From assembly GCF_900103815.1 (NCBI RefSeq), contig NZ_FNHZ01000007.1, positions 1 to 64,000 on the forward strand: a stretch of 64,000 bases of DNA. The letters run 5' to 3'. Source of the stretch: Lachnospira pectinoschiza. Lineage in GTDB: Bacteria > Bacillota > Clostridia > Lachnospirales > Lachnospiraceae. Under the pieces are notes generated by a model. The model was not told the DNA's origin. It saw only the letters and a list, made by a program, of their open reading frames with translations, and searched no databases. Within the stretch, counting starts at the first letter, position 1. Each line of letters opens with the position of its first letter. Positions 7,267 to 15,356 of the stretch are shown piece after piece. The position numbers and the translations under genes are program-made.

Positions 7267-8904
7267 ATGATTAGTGCTAATAATGTAACATTGAGAATCG
7301 GTAAGAAAGCTCTTTTTGAAGATGTTAATATTAAGTTTACAGAAGGTAACTGTTATGGTCTTATTGGTGCCAACGGTGCAGGTAAGTCAACATTCCTTAA
7401 GATTTTAACAGGCCAGATCGAGCCAAGTAAGGGTGATGTTTCAATCACACCTGGTCAGAGATTATCTTTCTTAGAGCAGGATCACTTTAAGTATGATGAA
7501 TATACTGTTTTAGATACTGTAATTATGGGTAATGCTCGTCTTTATGAGATTATGAAGGAGAAGGAAGCAATTTATGCTAAGGAAGACTTTACTGAAGAAG
7601 ATGGTAATAAGGCTTCTGAATTAGAGGCAGAATTTGCTGATATGAACGGTTGGGAATCAGAGTCAGACGCTGCTCAGCTTCTTAATGGCTTAGGTGTTGA
7701 AACAGAGAATCACTATAAATTAATGAGCGAACTTGATGGTTCACTTAAGGTTAAGGTATTACTTGCTAAGGCTTTATTTGGTAACCCTGATATCTTACTT
7801 CTTGATGAGCCTACTAACCACTTAGATTTAGATGCCATTGCTTGGTTAGAAGAGTTCTTAATTAACTTTGATAATACAGTTATTGTTGTTTCCCATGATA
7901 GATATTTCCTTAATAAGGTATGTACTCATATCGCTGATATCGATTATGCTAAGATTCAGTTATATGCTGGTAACTACGACTTCTGGTATGAATCAAGCCA
8001 GTTACTTATTAAGCAGATGAAGGAAGCTAATAAGAAGAAGGAAGAAAAGATTAAGGAATTACAGGACTTCATCCAGAGATTCTCTGCTAATGCTTCTAAG
8101 TCTAAGCAGGCTACATCTAGAAAGAGAGCCTTAGAGAAGATCGAACTTGATGAAATCAGACCATCTTCAAGAAAGTATCCTTATATCGACTTTAGACCAC
8201 AGAGAGAAATCGGTAATGAAGTATTACAGGTTGAAGGAATTTCTAAGACAATTGATGGTGTTAAGGTATTAGATAACGTTTCATTTATTGTAAATCATGA
8301 TGATAAGATTGCATTTGTAGGTTCTAACGAGCTTGCAACTACAACACTTTTCAATATTATTACAGGTCAGATGGAACCTGATGAAGGTAGCTACAAGTGG
8401 GGTGTTACAACATCTCAGGGTTACTTCCCTAAGGATTCAGCTGCAGAGTTTAATAGAGAAGATACAATTGTTGAATGGTTAACACAGTATTCACCAGATC
8501 CAGATCCTACATATGTAAGAGGATTCCTTGGAAGAATGTTATTTGCTGGTGATGATGGCGTTAAGAAGGTTAAGGTATTATCCGGTGGCGAGAAGGTTAG
8601 ATGTTTACTTTCTAAGATGATGATTATGGGTTGTAACTGTTTAGTATTTGATGACCCTACAAACCACTTAGACATGGAATCAATTACTGCCCTTAATAAT
8701 GCTTTAATTAAGTTTAATGGTGTGACAATCTTTACTTCACACGATCATCAGTTCATTCAGACAACAGCTAATAGAATCATGGAGATCGTTCCATCAGGTC
8801 AGTTAATCGATAAGATTACAACTTATGATGAGTATCTTGAAAGTGATGAAATGGCTAGAAAGCGTCAGGGTTTTGCTGATGCTGCATCAGATGATGAAGA
8901 CTAA
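7267..8904 (+). CDS. ABC-F ATPase (YkpA/YbiT-like) with one degenerate nucleotide site
   Basis: Soluble ABC-F protein (545 residues) with two ABC domains and no membrane segment. The family acts on ribosomes. Domain 1 has Walker A GANGAGKST (34-42) and Walker B LLLDEPTNHLD (~175-187), but its signature is LDGSLK (156-161) instead of LSGGEK. A basic linker rich in KKKEEKIKE and SKSKQATSRKRAL (~257-300) follows. Domain 2 has a good signature LSGGEKVR (~438-445), but its Walker A is GSNELATTT (352-360) with Thr358 at the lysine position, and its Walker B is LVFDDPTNHLD with Asp463 in place of the catalytic Glu. Because Walker A of one domain pairs with the signature of the other, one composite site looks intact and the other decayed. 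GGAGGT sits 10 bases before the ATG. Confidence 0.9.
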   Translation: MISANNVTLRIGKKALFEDVNIKFTEGNCYGLIGANGAGKSTFLKILTGQIEPSKGDVSITPGQRLSFLEQDHFKYDEYTVLDTVIMGNARLYEIMKEKEAIYAKEDFTEEDGNKASELEAEFADMNGWESESDAAQLLNGLGVETENHYKLMSELDGSLKVKVLLAKALFGNPDILLLDEPTNHLDLDAIAWLEEFLINFDNTVIVVSHDRYFLNKVCTHIADIDYAKIQLYAGNYDFWYESSQLLIKQMKEANKKKEEKIKELQDFIQRFSANASKSKQATSRKRALEKIELDEIRPSSRKYPYIDFRPQREIGNEVLQVEGISKTIDGVKVLDNVSFIVNHDDKIAFVGSNELATTTLFNIITGQMEPDEGSYKWGVTTSQGYFPKDSAAEFNREDTIVEWLTQYSPDPDPTYVRGFLGRMLFAGDDGVKKVKVLSGGEKVRCLLSKMMIMGCNCLVFDDPTNHLDMESITALNNALIKFNGVTIFTSHDHQFIQTTANRIMEIVPSGQLIDKITTYDEYLESDEMARKRQGFADAASDDED

Positions 8905-8994
8905 CTTAAGAATTGCTTGATTTAAGGATTAGATTCATTTTTAAAAATGTTTTAAAAGTTTGGACATATACAAACAAATATAATATGTGAAATT

Positions 8995-9034
8995 AGGAAG
9001 TGATTTGCTTAATTGCATTTCGCTTCCTTGTTTT
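8995..9034 (+). terminator. Terminator between the ABC-F gene and ftsK
   Basis: AGGAAGTGA (8995-9003) pairs with TCGCTTCCT (9020-9028; one G-T pair), followed by GTTTTA. Confidence 0.65.
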
Positions 9035-9048
9035 ACTTTTGGCTTATA

Positions 9049-9057
9049 TGGTATAAT
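9049..9057 (+). promoter_or_regulatory. Extended -10 promoter for ftsK
   Basis: TGGTATAAT matches an extended -10 (TGnTATAAT). No good -35 is visible. It lies 42 bases before the ftsK start. Confidence 0.5.
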
Positions 9058-9099
9058 AAATAAGTTTAAAGAATGCTTTGGGACGGGAGGAAATCATAA

Positions 9100-11928
9100 A
9101 TGGCTTTAGCTAGTAAAAATAATAAAAGGCCAGTAAAAACAGTAAGTAGGGCAAATAGTAAGTCTAGCAGTGATGCTAAGACTAGTTCAAATAAAAAGAC
9201 TAAGGGCGAAGAGGCAAAAAAGACTGAGGAAGCTCAGGAAGAATACGGTCTAAAGGAAGAAATAGTGGTATTGATTGCATTTGCATGCGCTGCTATTTTA
9301 GTCCTATCAAATTTCGAATTAGCAGGTTCTGTAGGTAGAGCAATTAAGTGGCTCATGTTTGGTTTTATTGGGGTAATGGAATATTTCTTCCCATTTGTTG
9401 TGGCAGGAACTATTATCTTTATTTCTGTAAACAAGAGCTTTATTAAGATTGCGCGAATCAAGGCTATTGCAGTATACGGCCTTATGGTAGACCTAGCTGC
9501 AATGTGGCAGAGAATTACAAATGTACCTAGAGTTGAAGGTAACATTTTCTCCTTCTTTACAGTGTGTGCTAATGACAAAATCGGCGGCGGCTTTTTTGGC
9601 GGCCTTCTTTGTAAGATTTTATATCCTCTTGGAACAGTTGGATCGTTTGTGATTATGCTTGCTTTAATGATTATTTGCATCGTGGTAATCACTGAGAAAT
9701 CCTTTATTAAGGGCATGAAGAATGCTAAGACTAAGAGTAAGGAATTTATCGAAGTAGCTAAGAAGGATTATTTTGAATATAAGGAACAAAATGACCTTGC
9801 AGATTATGAAGATGATGAAGACGAAGAACTTGAAAGAAATGGACATTTTTCTAAAAATGCTAACAAAAACGCTATTGAAGAAAATGGACAAATAGATTCA
9901 ACTAAAAAGAAGAAAAAGAGCCCAGCAAGAAGAATGGGACGAAAAGTTTTAGGCGTTACATCTGATACTTTAATTGAAAGAAACGGACAAGGAGATGGGG
10001 ATATTAATATAGAAAATGTTGAGGCAATTTCTAATCCCGAGGATGAGTATTCAAAGGATATTTATGAACCAGATTCTAACAATCAGGTCTTTAATGGCTT
10101 TAACAACGTAATGACAGATGAAGACTATGATGATGCTTATAATGATAATCAAGGCGATAATCACAATGATAGTTACAGTGATAATCAAGGTGATAGCTAT
10201 AAGGAAAGCCATAACGAGGCAGCACAGGAAGCTTCTAATGCATTAGATGAGGATTTAAGAGCAGATGTTGCATCTGATAATGATTTTGTATCGGCTTATA
10301 ATGCAGGTTCTAATGCTTATGCAAGCCCTAATGCACATGCTAGTTCTAATACTTATGAAAACCCTAATGCACATGCTAGTTCAGGTGCTAGAGATAGCTT
10401 AACTGAAAGTTATGGTCAGGCAGCAGCTAAGGAGACTCCATTTGAAAAGGGCAATCAAAAGAAATATCACAAGCCTGATATTAACTGCCTTAAGCGTAGT
10501 AAAAAAACTGCATTTCTTGGTGCATCCACAGGCAAGAATGATGAGACTGCAAGAGTACTAAAACAGACACTACTTAACTTTGGTGTAGCTGTAGATGTAG
10601 TTGGAATTAGCTATGGCCCATCGGTTACAAGATATGAAATTCAGCCTGAACAAGGAGTTAAGGTTAGTAAAATCGTTTCCCTTGCAGATGATATTAAGTT
10701 AAGCCTTGCGGCAGCAGATATTAGAATTGAGGCACCAATTCCTGGTAAGTCAGCCATTGGTATTGAAGTGCCTAATAAGGAAGCAACAACAGTTGGACTT
10801 AGAGAGTTAATTGAATCTAAGGAATTTAAGAATGCTAAGTCAAAGCTTGTATTTGCTACAGGTAGAGATATTGCTGGTAAGGTAATTTTAGCGGATATTG
10901 CTAAGATGCCTCATATGCTTATTGCTGGTGCTACAGGTTCTGGTAAGTCAGTTTGTATTAATACAATTATTACAAGTATTTTATATAATGCATCTCCTGA
11001 AGATGTAAGAATGATTTTGGTAGATCCAAAGGTGGTTGAACTTAGTGTTTATAATGGCATTCCACATCTAGCTGAAAAAGTTGTAACAGATCCTAAGGAA
11101 GCTGCTAAGGCGCTTAACTGGGCAGTTATTGAAATGGATAGACGATATAAGGATTTTGCTAAATACGGTGTTAGAAACCTTGAAGGTTATAATGAGAAGG
11201 TTGTTAAGGGCGAAATTATTGATGATCAGGGCGAAGTTGTTAAGGATAAGAAACCACAGATTCTTATTATTATTGATGAGTTAGCTGATCTTATGATGGT
11301 TTCTGCAAATGAAGTTGAAGATGCAATCTGTAGACTTGCTCAGCTTGCAAGAGCTGCAGGAATTCACATGGTTATTGCAACACAAAGACCTTCAGTTAAT
11401 GTTGTAACTGGACTTATTAAGGCAAATGTACCGTCAAGAATTGCATTTGCAGTATCCTCAGGTGTGGATTCAAGAACTATCCTTGATATGAATGGTGCTG
11501 AAAAACTACTTGGAAAGGGCGATATGCTCTACTTCCCTTCAAATTTACCAAAGCCTTTAAGAGTGCAGGGCGCCTTTATTTCTGATGAAGAAGTGGCAGA
11601 CATGGTAGAGGATGTAAAAAGAAAGAATCCACCAGTAGTATATGATGAGAGCATTTCAAAGACTGAAATTGGGGCAGCCTTAGTTGGCCAGTCACAAAGT
11701 CAGGATGAAAGAGATCCTTTATTTGCTGAGGCAGGACGCTTCGTTATTGAAAACGAAAAGGGTTCCATTGGTATGCTTCAAAGACATTTTAAAATTGGAT
11801 TTAACAGAGCCGGCAGAATCATGGACCAGCTCTTTGATGCAGGGGTTGTTGGCCAGGAAATGGGAACAAAACCTAGAAAAGTTGAGATGTCCCTTGAGGA
11901 TTTCAACAATAATCTTGCAAATGGTTAA
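9100..11928 (+). CDS. ftsK: DNA translocase FtsK/SpoIIIE
   Basis: 942 residues. This ATP-driven DNA pump at the division septum clears chromosome ends, or moves DNA into the forespore. The N-terminal ~50 residues are basic and low-complexity. Membrane helices follow at about 55-210. A long acidic and Asn/Ser-rich linker spans about 225-450, with short repeats such as NAHASS. The RecA-like motor comes next, with Walker A GATGSGKSV (~608-616) and Walker B LIIIDELADLM. The DPKVVELSVYNGIPHL segment and the arginine-rich TQRPSVNVVTG are typical. The C-terminal winged-helix gamma domain starts near ISKTEIG. GGAGG precedes the ATG. FtsK and SpoIIIE cannot be told apart from sequence alone here. Confidence 0.95.
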   Translation: MALASKNNKRPVKTVSRANSKSSSDAKTSSNKKTKGEEAKKTEEAQEEYGLKEEIVVLIAFACAAILVLSNFELAGSVGRAIKWLMFGFIGVMEYFFPFVVAGTIIFISVNKSFIKIARIKAIAVYGLMVDLAAMWQRITNVPRVEGNIFSFFTVCANDKIGGGFFGGLLCKILYPLGTVGSFVIMLALMIICIVVITEKSFIKGMKNAKTKSKEFIEVAKKDYFEYKEQNDLADYEDDEDEELERNGHFSKNANKNAIEENGQIDSTKKKKKSPARRMGRKVLGVTSDTLIERNGQGDGDINIENVEAISNPEDEYSKDIYEPDSNNQVFNGFNNVMTDEDYDDAYNDNQGDNHNDSYSDNQGDSYKESHNEAAQEASNALDEDLRADVASDNDFVSAYNAGSNAYASPNAHASSNTYENPNAHASSGARDSLTESYGQAAAKETPFEKGNQKKYHKPDINCLKRSKKTAFLGASTGKNDETARVLKQTLLNFGVAVDVVGISYGPSVTRYEIQPEQGVKVSKIVSLADDIKLSLAAADIRIEAPIPGKSAIGIEVPNKEATTVGLRELIESKEFKNAKSKLVFATGRDIAGKVILADIAKMPHMLIAGATGSGKSVCINTIITSILYNASPEDVRMILVDPKVVELSVYNGIPHLAEKVVTDPKEAAKALNWAVIEMDRRYKDFAKYGVRNLEGYNEKVVKGEIIDDQGEVVKDKKPQILIIIDELADLMMVSANEVEDAICRLAQLARAAGIHMVIATQRPSVNVVTGLIKANVPSRIAFAVSSGVDSRTILDMNGAEKLLGKGDMLYFPSNLPKPLRVQGAFISDEEVADMVEDVKRKNPPVVYDESISKTEIGAALVGQSQSQDERDPLFAEAGRFVIENEKGSIGMLQRHFKIGFNRAGRIMDQLFDAGVVGQEMGTKPRKVEMSLEDFNNNLANG

Positions 11929-11985
11929 TTAAGATAAGTCTTTTATGGAAAGATAGCTAGAATAGTAAATGTGTTTAAATAGCAA

Positions 11986-12014
11986 TTGTGAGAGAACTAA
12001 CAATATGGTACAAT
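11986..12014 (+). promoter_or_regulatory. Strong predicted promoter of fhs
   Basis: TTGTGA (11986-11991), 17 bases, then TACAAT (12009-12014) with an extended TGG just before it. An imperfect palindrome, ATGCGTTT-ACA-AAACGTAT (12019-12037), covers the expected transcription start and could be an operator. Longer in-frame starts from 11988 would lie inside this promoter. Confidence 0.65.
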
Positions 12015-12059
12015 CTACATGCGTTTACAAAACGTATCTTTTATTTTTGGAGGATTTGT

Positions 12060-13739
12060 ATGGCAGTGAAAAGTGATATTGAAATCGCACAGGAAGCAAC
12101 AATGAAACACATCAAGGAAGTGGCTAAGTTAGTAGACATTTCTGAGGACGATTTAGAGATGTATGGCAAGTATAAGGCTAAGATCTCCGATGAGGCTATT
12201 GAGCGTGTTTCAAAAAATGAGGATGGTAAGTTGATTCTAGTTACAGCAATTAACCCAACACCAGCAGGTGAGGGTAAGACTACAATTAGTATTGGACTTA
12301 CAGAGGCACTTAATAAGTTAGGAAAGAAGACTGTAGCAGCACTAAGAGAACCTTCTCTTGGACCATGTTTTGGTATTAAGGGTGGTGCAGCTGGTGGCGG
12401 ATACGCTCAGGTAGTTCCTATGGAGGACCTTAATCTACACTTTACTGGAGATTTTCATGCAATAACTTCTGCTAACAACCTATTAGCAGCTATGCTTGAT
12501 AATCATATTCATCATGGTAACGAGCTTGACATCGATGTTAATAGAGTTGTTTGGAAGCGTTGCCTTGATATGAATGATAGAGCATTACGTAATATTGTAG
12601 TTGGACTTGGCGAGAAGACTGATGGTGTTCCAAGACAGGATCATTTCATAATTACAGTAGCATCTGAGATTATGGCTATCCTATGTCTTTGTGAAGATAT
12701 GCAGGATTTAAAGAGAAGATTAGACAATATTATCGTTGCATATAATAGAGCTGGAGAGCCTGTAACAGCTAAAGATTTAAAGGCAACAGGTGCAATGGCA
12801 GCCTTACTTAAGGATGCAATTAAGCCTAATATGATTCAGACATTAGAGAATACACCAGTACTTGTACATGGTGGCCCATTTGCTAATATTGCACATGGAT
12901 GTAACTCAGTAAGAGCAACAAAGCTTGCACTTAAGCTTGCTGATTATACAGTTACAGAGGCAGGATTTGGCGCAGATCTTGGTGCTGAGAAGTTCCTTGA
13001 TATTAAGTGTCGTATGGCAGGCCTTAAGCCAGATGCTGTAGTAATTGTAGCAACAGTTAGAGCCTTAAAGTACAATGGTGGCGTTGCAAAGCAGGATTTA
13101 AACGAGGAGAACTTAGAAGCTCTCAAAAAAGGTATCGTAAATCTTGATAAGCATATCGAGAATATGCACAAATACGGTGTTCCAGTAGTAGTAACACTTA
13201 ATTCATTTATTTCAGATACACAGGCTGAATATGAATTCATTAAGGAACATTGTGAAAGCCTTGGCTGTGAATTTGCATTGGCAAATGTATGGGCTAAGGG
13301 CGGCGAAGGTGGAATCGAGCTTGCTAACAAGGTATTAGAGACAATTGAGAAGAAGGAAAGCAATTTCGCTCCAATTTATTCACTTGATTTAAGCCTTGAA
13401 GATAAGATCAACACAATCACTAAGGAAATTTATGGCGCAAGTCATGTAACATTTGATTCAAAGGCAAAGAAGGAATTAGCTAGATTAGAAGAACTTGGCT
13501 TTGCTAAGCTTCCTATTTGTATGGCTAAGACTCAGTATTCTTTATCAGATGATGCAAGCTTACTTGGCAGACCAGAGAATTTCGATGTTAATGTAAGAGA
13601 AGTTTATGTAAATGCAGGCGCAGGCTTTGTAGTTGTGCTTACAGGTAAAATTCTTACAATGCCAGGACTTCCAAAGAAGCCAGCCGCAGTTGGAATTGAC
13701 TTTGATGAAGAAAATAATAAAATAACAGGTTTATTCTAA
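12060..13739 (+). CDS. fhs: Formate-tetrahydrofolate ligase
   Basis: 559 residues, the usual family length. The enzyme joins formate to tetrahydrofolate using ATP, giving 10-formyl-THF for purines, fMet-tRNA and, in acetogens, the Wood-Ljungdahl methyl branch. The P-loop [10 protein letters not shown] (~66-75) is followed by [22 protein letters not shown] and the [12 protein letters not shown] signature. The start is the ATG at 12060, seven bases after GGAGG (12049-12053). The upstream in-frame GTG at 11988 overlaps the promoter. The gene appears to be transcribed alone. 10-formyl-THF is also the substrate of Fmt, encoded at 18111. No other folate C1 gene is in the window, so acetogenesis cannot be judged. 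Confidence 0.96.
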   Translation: MAVKSDIEIAQEATMKHIKEVAKLVDISEDDLEMYGKYKAKISDEAIERVSKNEDGKLILVTAINPTPAGEGKTTISIGLTEALNKLGKKTVAALREPSLGPCFGIKGGAAGGGYAQVVPMEDLNLHFTGDFHAITSANNLLAAMLDNHIHHGNELDIDVNRVVWKRCLDMNDRALRNIVVGLGEKTDGVPRQDHFIITVASEIMAILCLCEDMQDLKRRLDNIIVAYNRAGEPVTAKDLKATGAMAALLKDAIKPNMIQTLENTPVLVHGGPFANIAHGCNSVRATKLALKLADYTVTEAGFGADLGAEKFLDIKCRMAGLKPDAVVIVATVRALKYNGGVAKQDLNEENLEALKKGIVNLDKHIENMHKYGVPVVVTLNSFISDTQAEYEFIKEHCESLGCEFALANVWAKGGEGGIELANKVLETIEKKESNFAPIYSLDLSLEDKINTITKEIYGASHVTFDSKAKKELARLEELGFAKLPICMAKTQYSLSDDASLLGRPENFDVNVREVYVNAGAGFVVVLTGKILTMPGLPKKPAAVGIDFDEENNKITGLF

Positions 13740-13813
13740 AATATATTTACACATTTACTTAAAAGACTTTCACACATTTACTTATAATTTGCTTATAATA
13801 AAGCAAAAGATTA

Positions 13814-13846
13814 ATGGGAGGACAAGTTATTATACTTGTTAGGTAA
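13814..13846 (+). promoter_or_regulatory. murE leader: distant SD plus hairpin
   Basis: A strong Shine-Dalgarno GGGAGG (13816-13821) lies 30 bases before the murE ATG, too far to serve it linearly. Between them ACAAGT-TATTAT-ACTTGT (13822-13839) can form a hairpin that would bring the site to about 12 bases. The same segment also reads as a 10-codon frame from ATG 13814 to TAA 13846, ending 5 bases before murE. A weak TAGGT at 13840 is the only nearby alternative site. Confidence 0.4.
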
Positions 13847-13851
13847 AAATT

Positions 13852-15354
13852 ATGTTATTATCAGAGATTTTAAAAAATTGTATAGAAAATGAATGTACAG
13901 ATTTCAGCTATGAAATCCTACAGGGTAAAGAAGATATTTATGTAACAAATGTAAGTTCTGACTCTAGAAAAGTAGATAAGGACGGCGTTTTTGTTGCAAT
14001 TAAAGGAGCGGTAGTAGACGGACACAAGTTTATCCCTAATGTGATTGATAGAGCTAGTGCTATTGTAGTTGAATCTACTGCTAATTTAGCTGATATTCCA
14101 GAAGGAATCACAGTTATTAAGACAGATAACACAAGACTTGCTCTTGCCTTAATGTCAGCTAGCATCTATAAGAATCCAGATAAGGAAATTTTTACTATTG
14201 GTATTACTGGTACAAAGGGAAAGACAACTACAACATATATGATTAAGAATGTATTAGAGGCATGTGGTATTAAGACAGGTCTTATTGGTACAATCGAGAC
14301 AATCATTGGTGATGAGCACATTCCATCAGAGAATACTACTCCTGAATCAAGCCAGATTCATGAAAGCTTTAGAAAGATGGTTAATGCTGGTTGTAAGGCT
14401 GTTGTTATGGAAGTTTCAAGTCAGGGACTAAAGCTTGATAGAACAGCAGGTATTATGTTTAATATTGGTGTATTTACAAACCTTGAGCCAGATCACATCG
14501 GACCTAATGAACATGAAAGCTTTGAGGATTACTTAGAATGTAAGTCAAAGTTGTTTAGACAGTGCTCAACAGGTATTTTTAATGCAGATGATGAGCATGT
14601 TGAAAAGATGATTAAGAATGCAACTTGTAAAATAGAGACATATGCTATTGATAAGGACGCAGACCTTAAGGCAAGCGATATTAAGCTTTTCCACGAAGGT
14701 GGTAATATTGGATTAAACTATAAGTTAGTTTCAAAGGATGATAGTAAGGACTTAGAAGTTAAATTAAATCTTCCAGGTCGCTTCTCAGTTTATAACTCTT
14801 TATCAGCTATTGCGGTTACAAAACATTTTGATGTGCCAGAGGCAACTCTTTTAAAGACACTTCAGGAGGTTAAGGTAAAGGGTAGAATTGAACTTGTAAA
14901 GGTATCTGATAACTTTAGTTTAATGATAGATTATGCACATAATGCTATGTCCCTTGAGAGTTTACTTACAACTTTAAGAGAATACAATCCACATAGAATT
15001 GTAACTTTATTTGGTTGTGGCGGTAACAGATCAAGAGATAGAAGATTTGAAATGGGTGAAGTATCTGGAAAATTATCAGATTTAACAATTATTACATCTG
15101 ATAATCCAAGAGATGAAGAGCCTGAAGCAATTATTAAGGATATTATAACTGGAATATCTAAAACTGATGGTAAGCACGTGGATATAATAGACCGTAAGGA
15201 AGCTATTAAGTACGCAATTGCTCATGGTGAGCCAGGAGATATCATTGTTCTTGCAGGTAAGGGACATGAGGACTACCAGATCATTAAGGGCGTAAAGCAT
15301 CACATGGATGAAAGAGAGCTTATTGCTGAGGTTTTAGAGGAACTTAAGAGGTAA
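13852..15354 (+). CDS. murE: UDP-MurNAc-tripeptide synthetase (meso-DAP-adding)
   Basis: 500 residues, cytosolic. It adds the third stem-peptide residue to UDP-MurNAc-L-Ala-D-Glu with ATP. The ATP loop is GTKGKTTTT (119-127). The substrate loop TTPESSQIH, the Mur-ligase ANDEH-like NADDEH, and DYAHN in the C-terminal domain are present. DNPR at 417-420 is the known signature of meso-diaminopimelate-adding enzymes, so a DAP-type wall is inferred. It lies ~14 kb upstream of the division cluster where murD is found. Three bases after its stop comes priA, so murE and priA are translationally close. No clear -35 was found upstream. Confidence 0.95.
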   Translation: MLLSEILKNCIENECTDFSYEILQGKEDIYVTNVSSDSRKVDKDGVFVAIKGAVVDGHKFIPNVIDRASAIVVESTANLADIPEGITVIKTDNTRLALALMSASIYKNPDKEIFTIGITGTKGKTTTTYMIKNVLEACGIKTGLIGTIETIIGDEHIPSENTTPESSQIHESFRKMVNAGCKAVVMEVSSQGLKLDRTAGIMFNIGVFTNLEPDHIGPNEHESFEDYLECKSKLFRQCSTGIFNADDEHVEKMIKNATCKIETYAIDKDADLKASDIKLFHEGGNIGLNYKLVSKDDSKDLEVKLNLPGRFSVYNSLSAIAVTKHFDVPEATLLKTLQEVKVKGRIELVKVSDNFSLMIDYAHNAMSLESLLTTLREYNPHRIVTLFGCGGNRSRDRRFEMGEVSGKLSDLTIITSDNPRDEEPEAIIKDIITGISKTDGKHVDIIDRKEAIKYAIAHGEPGDIIVLAGKGHEDYQIIKGVKHHMDERELIAEVLEELKR

Positions 15355-15356
15355 AA

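Noticed and set aside
9234..9716. 160-codon open frame antisense to ftsK
   Set aside because: It mirrors the hydrophobic N-terminal part of ftsK, with no ribosome site and no recognisable domain.
11929..12059. THF riboswitch upstream of fhs
   Set aside because: No match to the conserved THF riboswitch core could be found by eye; only a promoter and palindrome.
12944..13363. 139-codon open frame antisense to fhs
   Set aside because: Contained within a clearly coding gene; no start signal and no family match.
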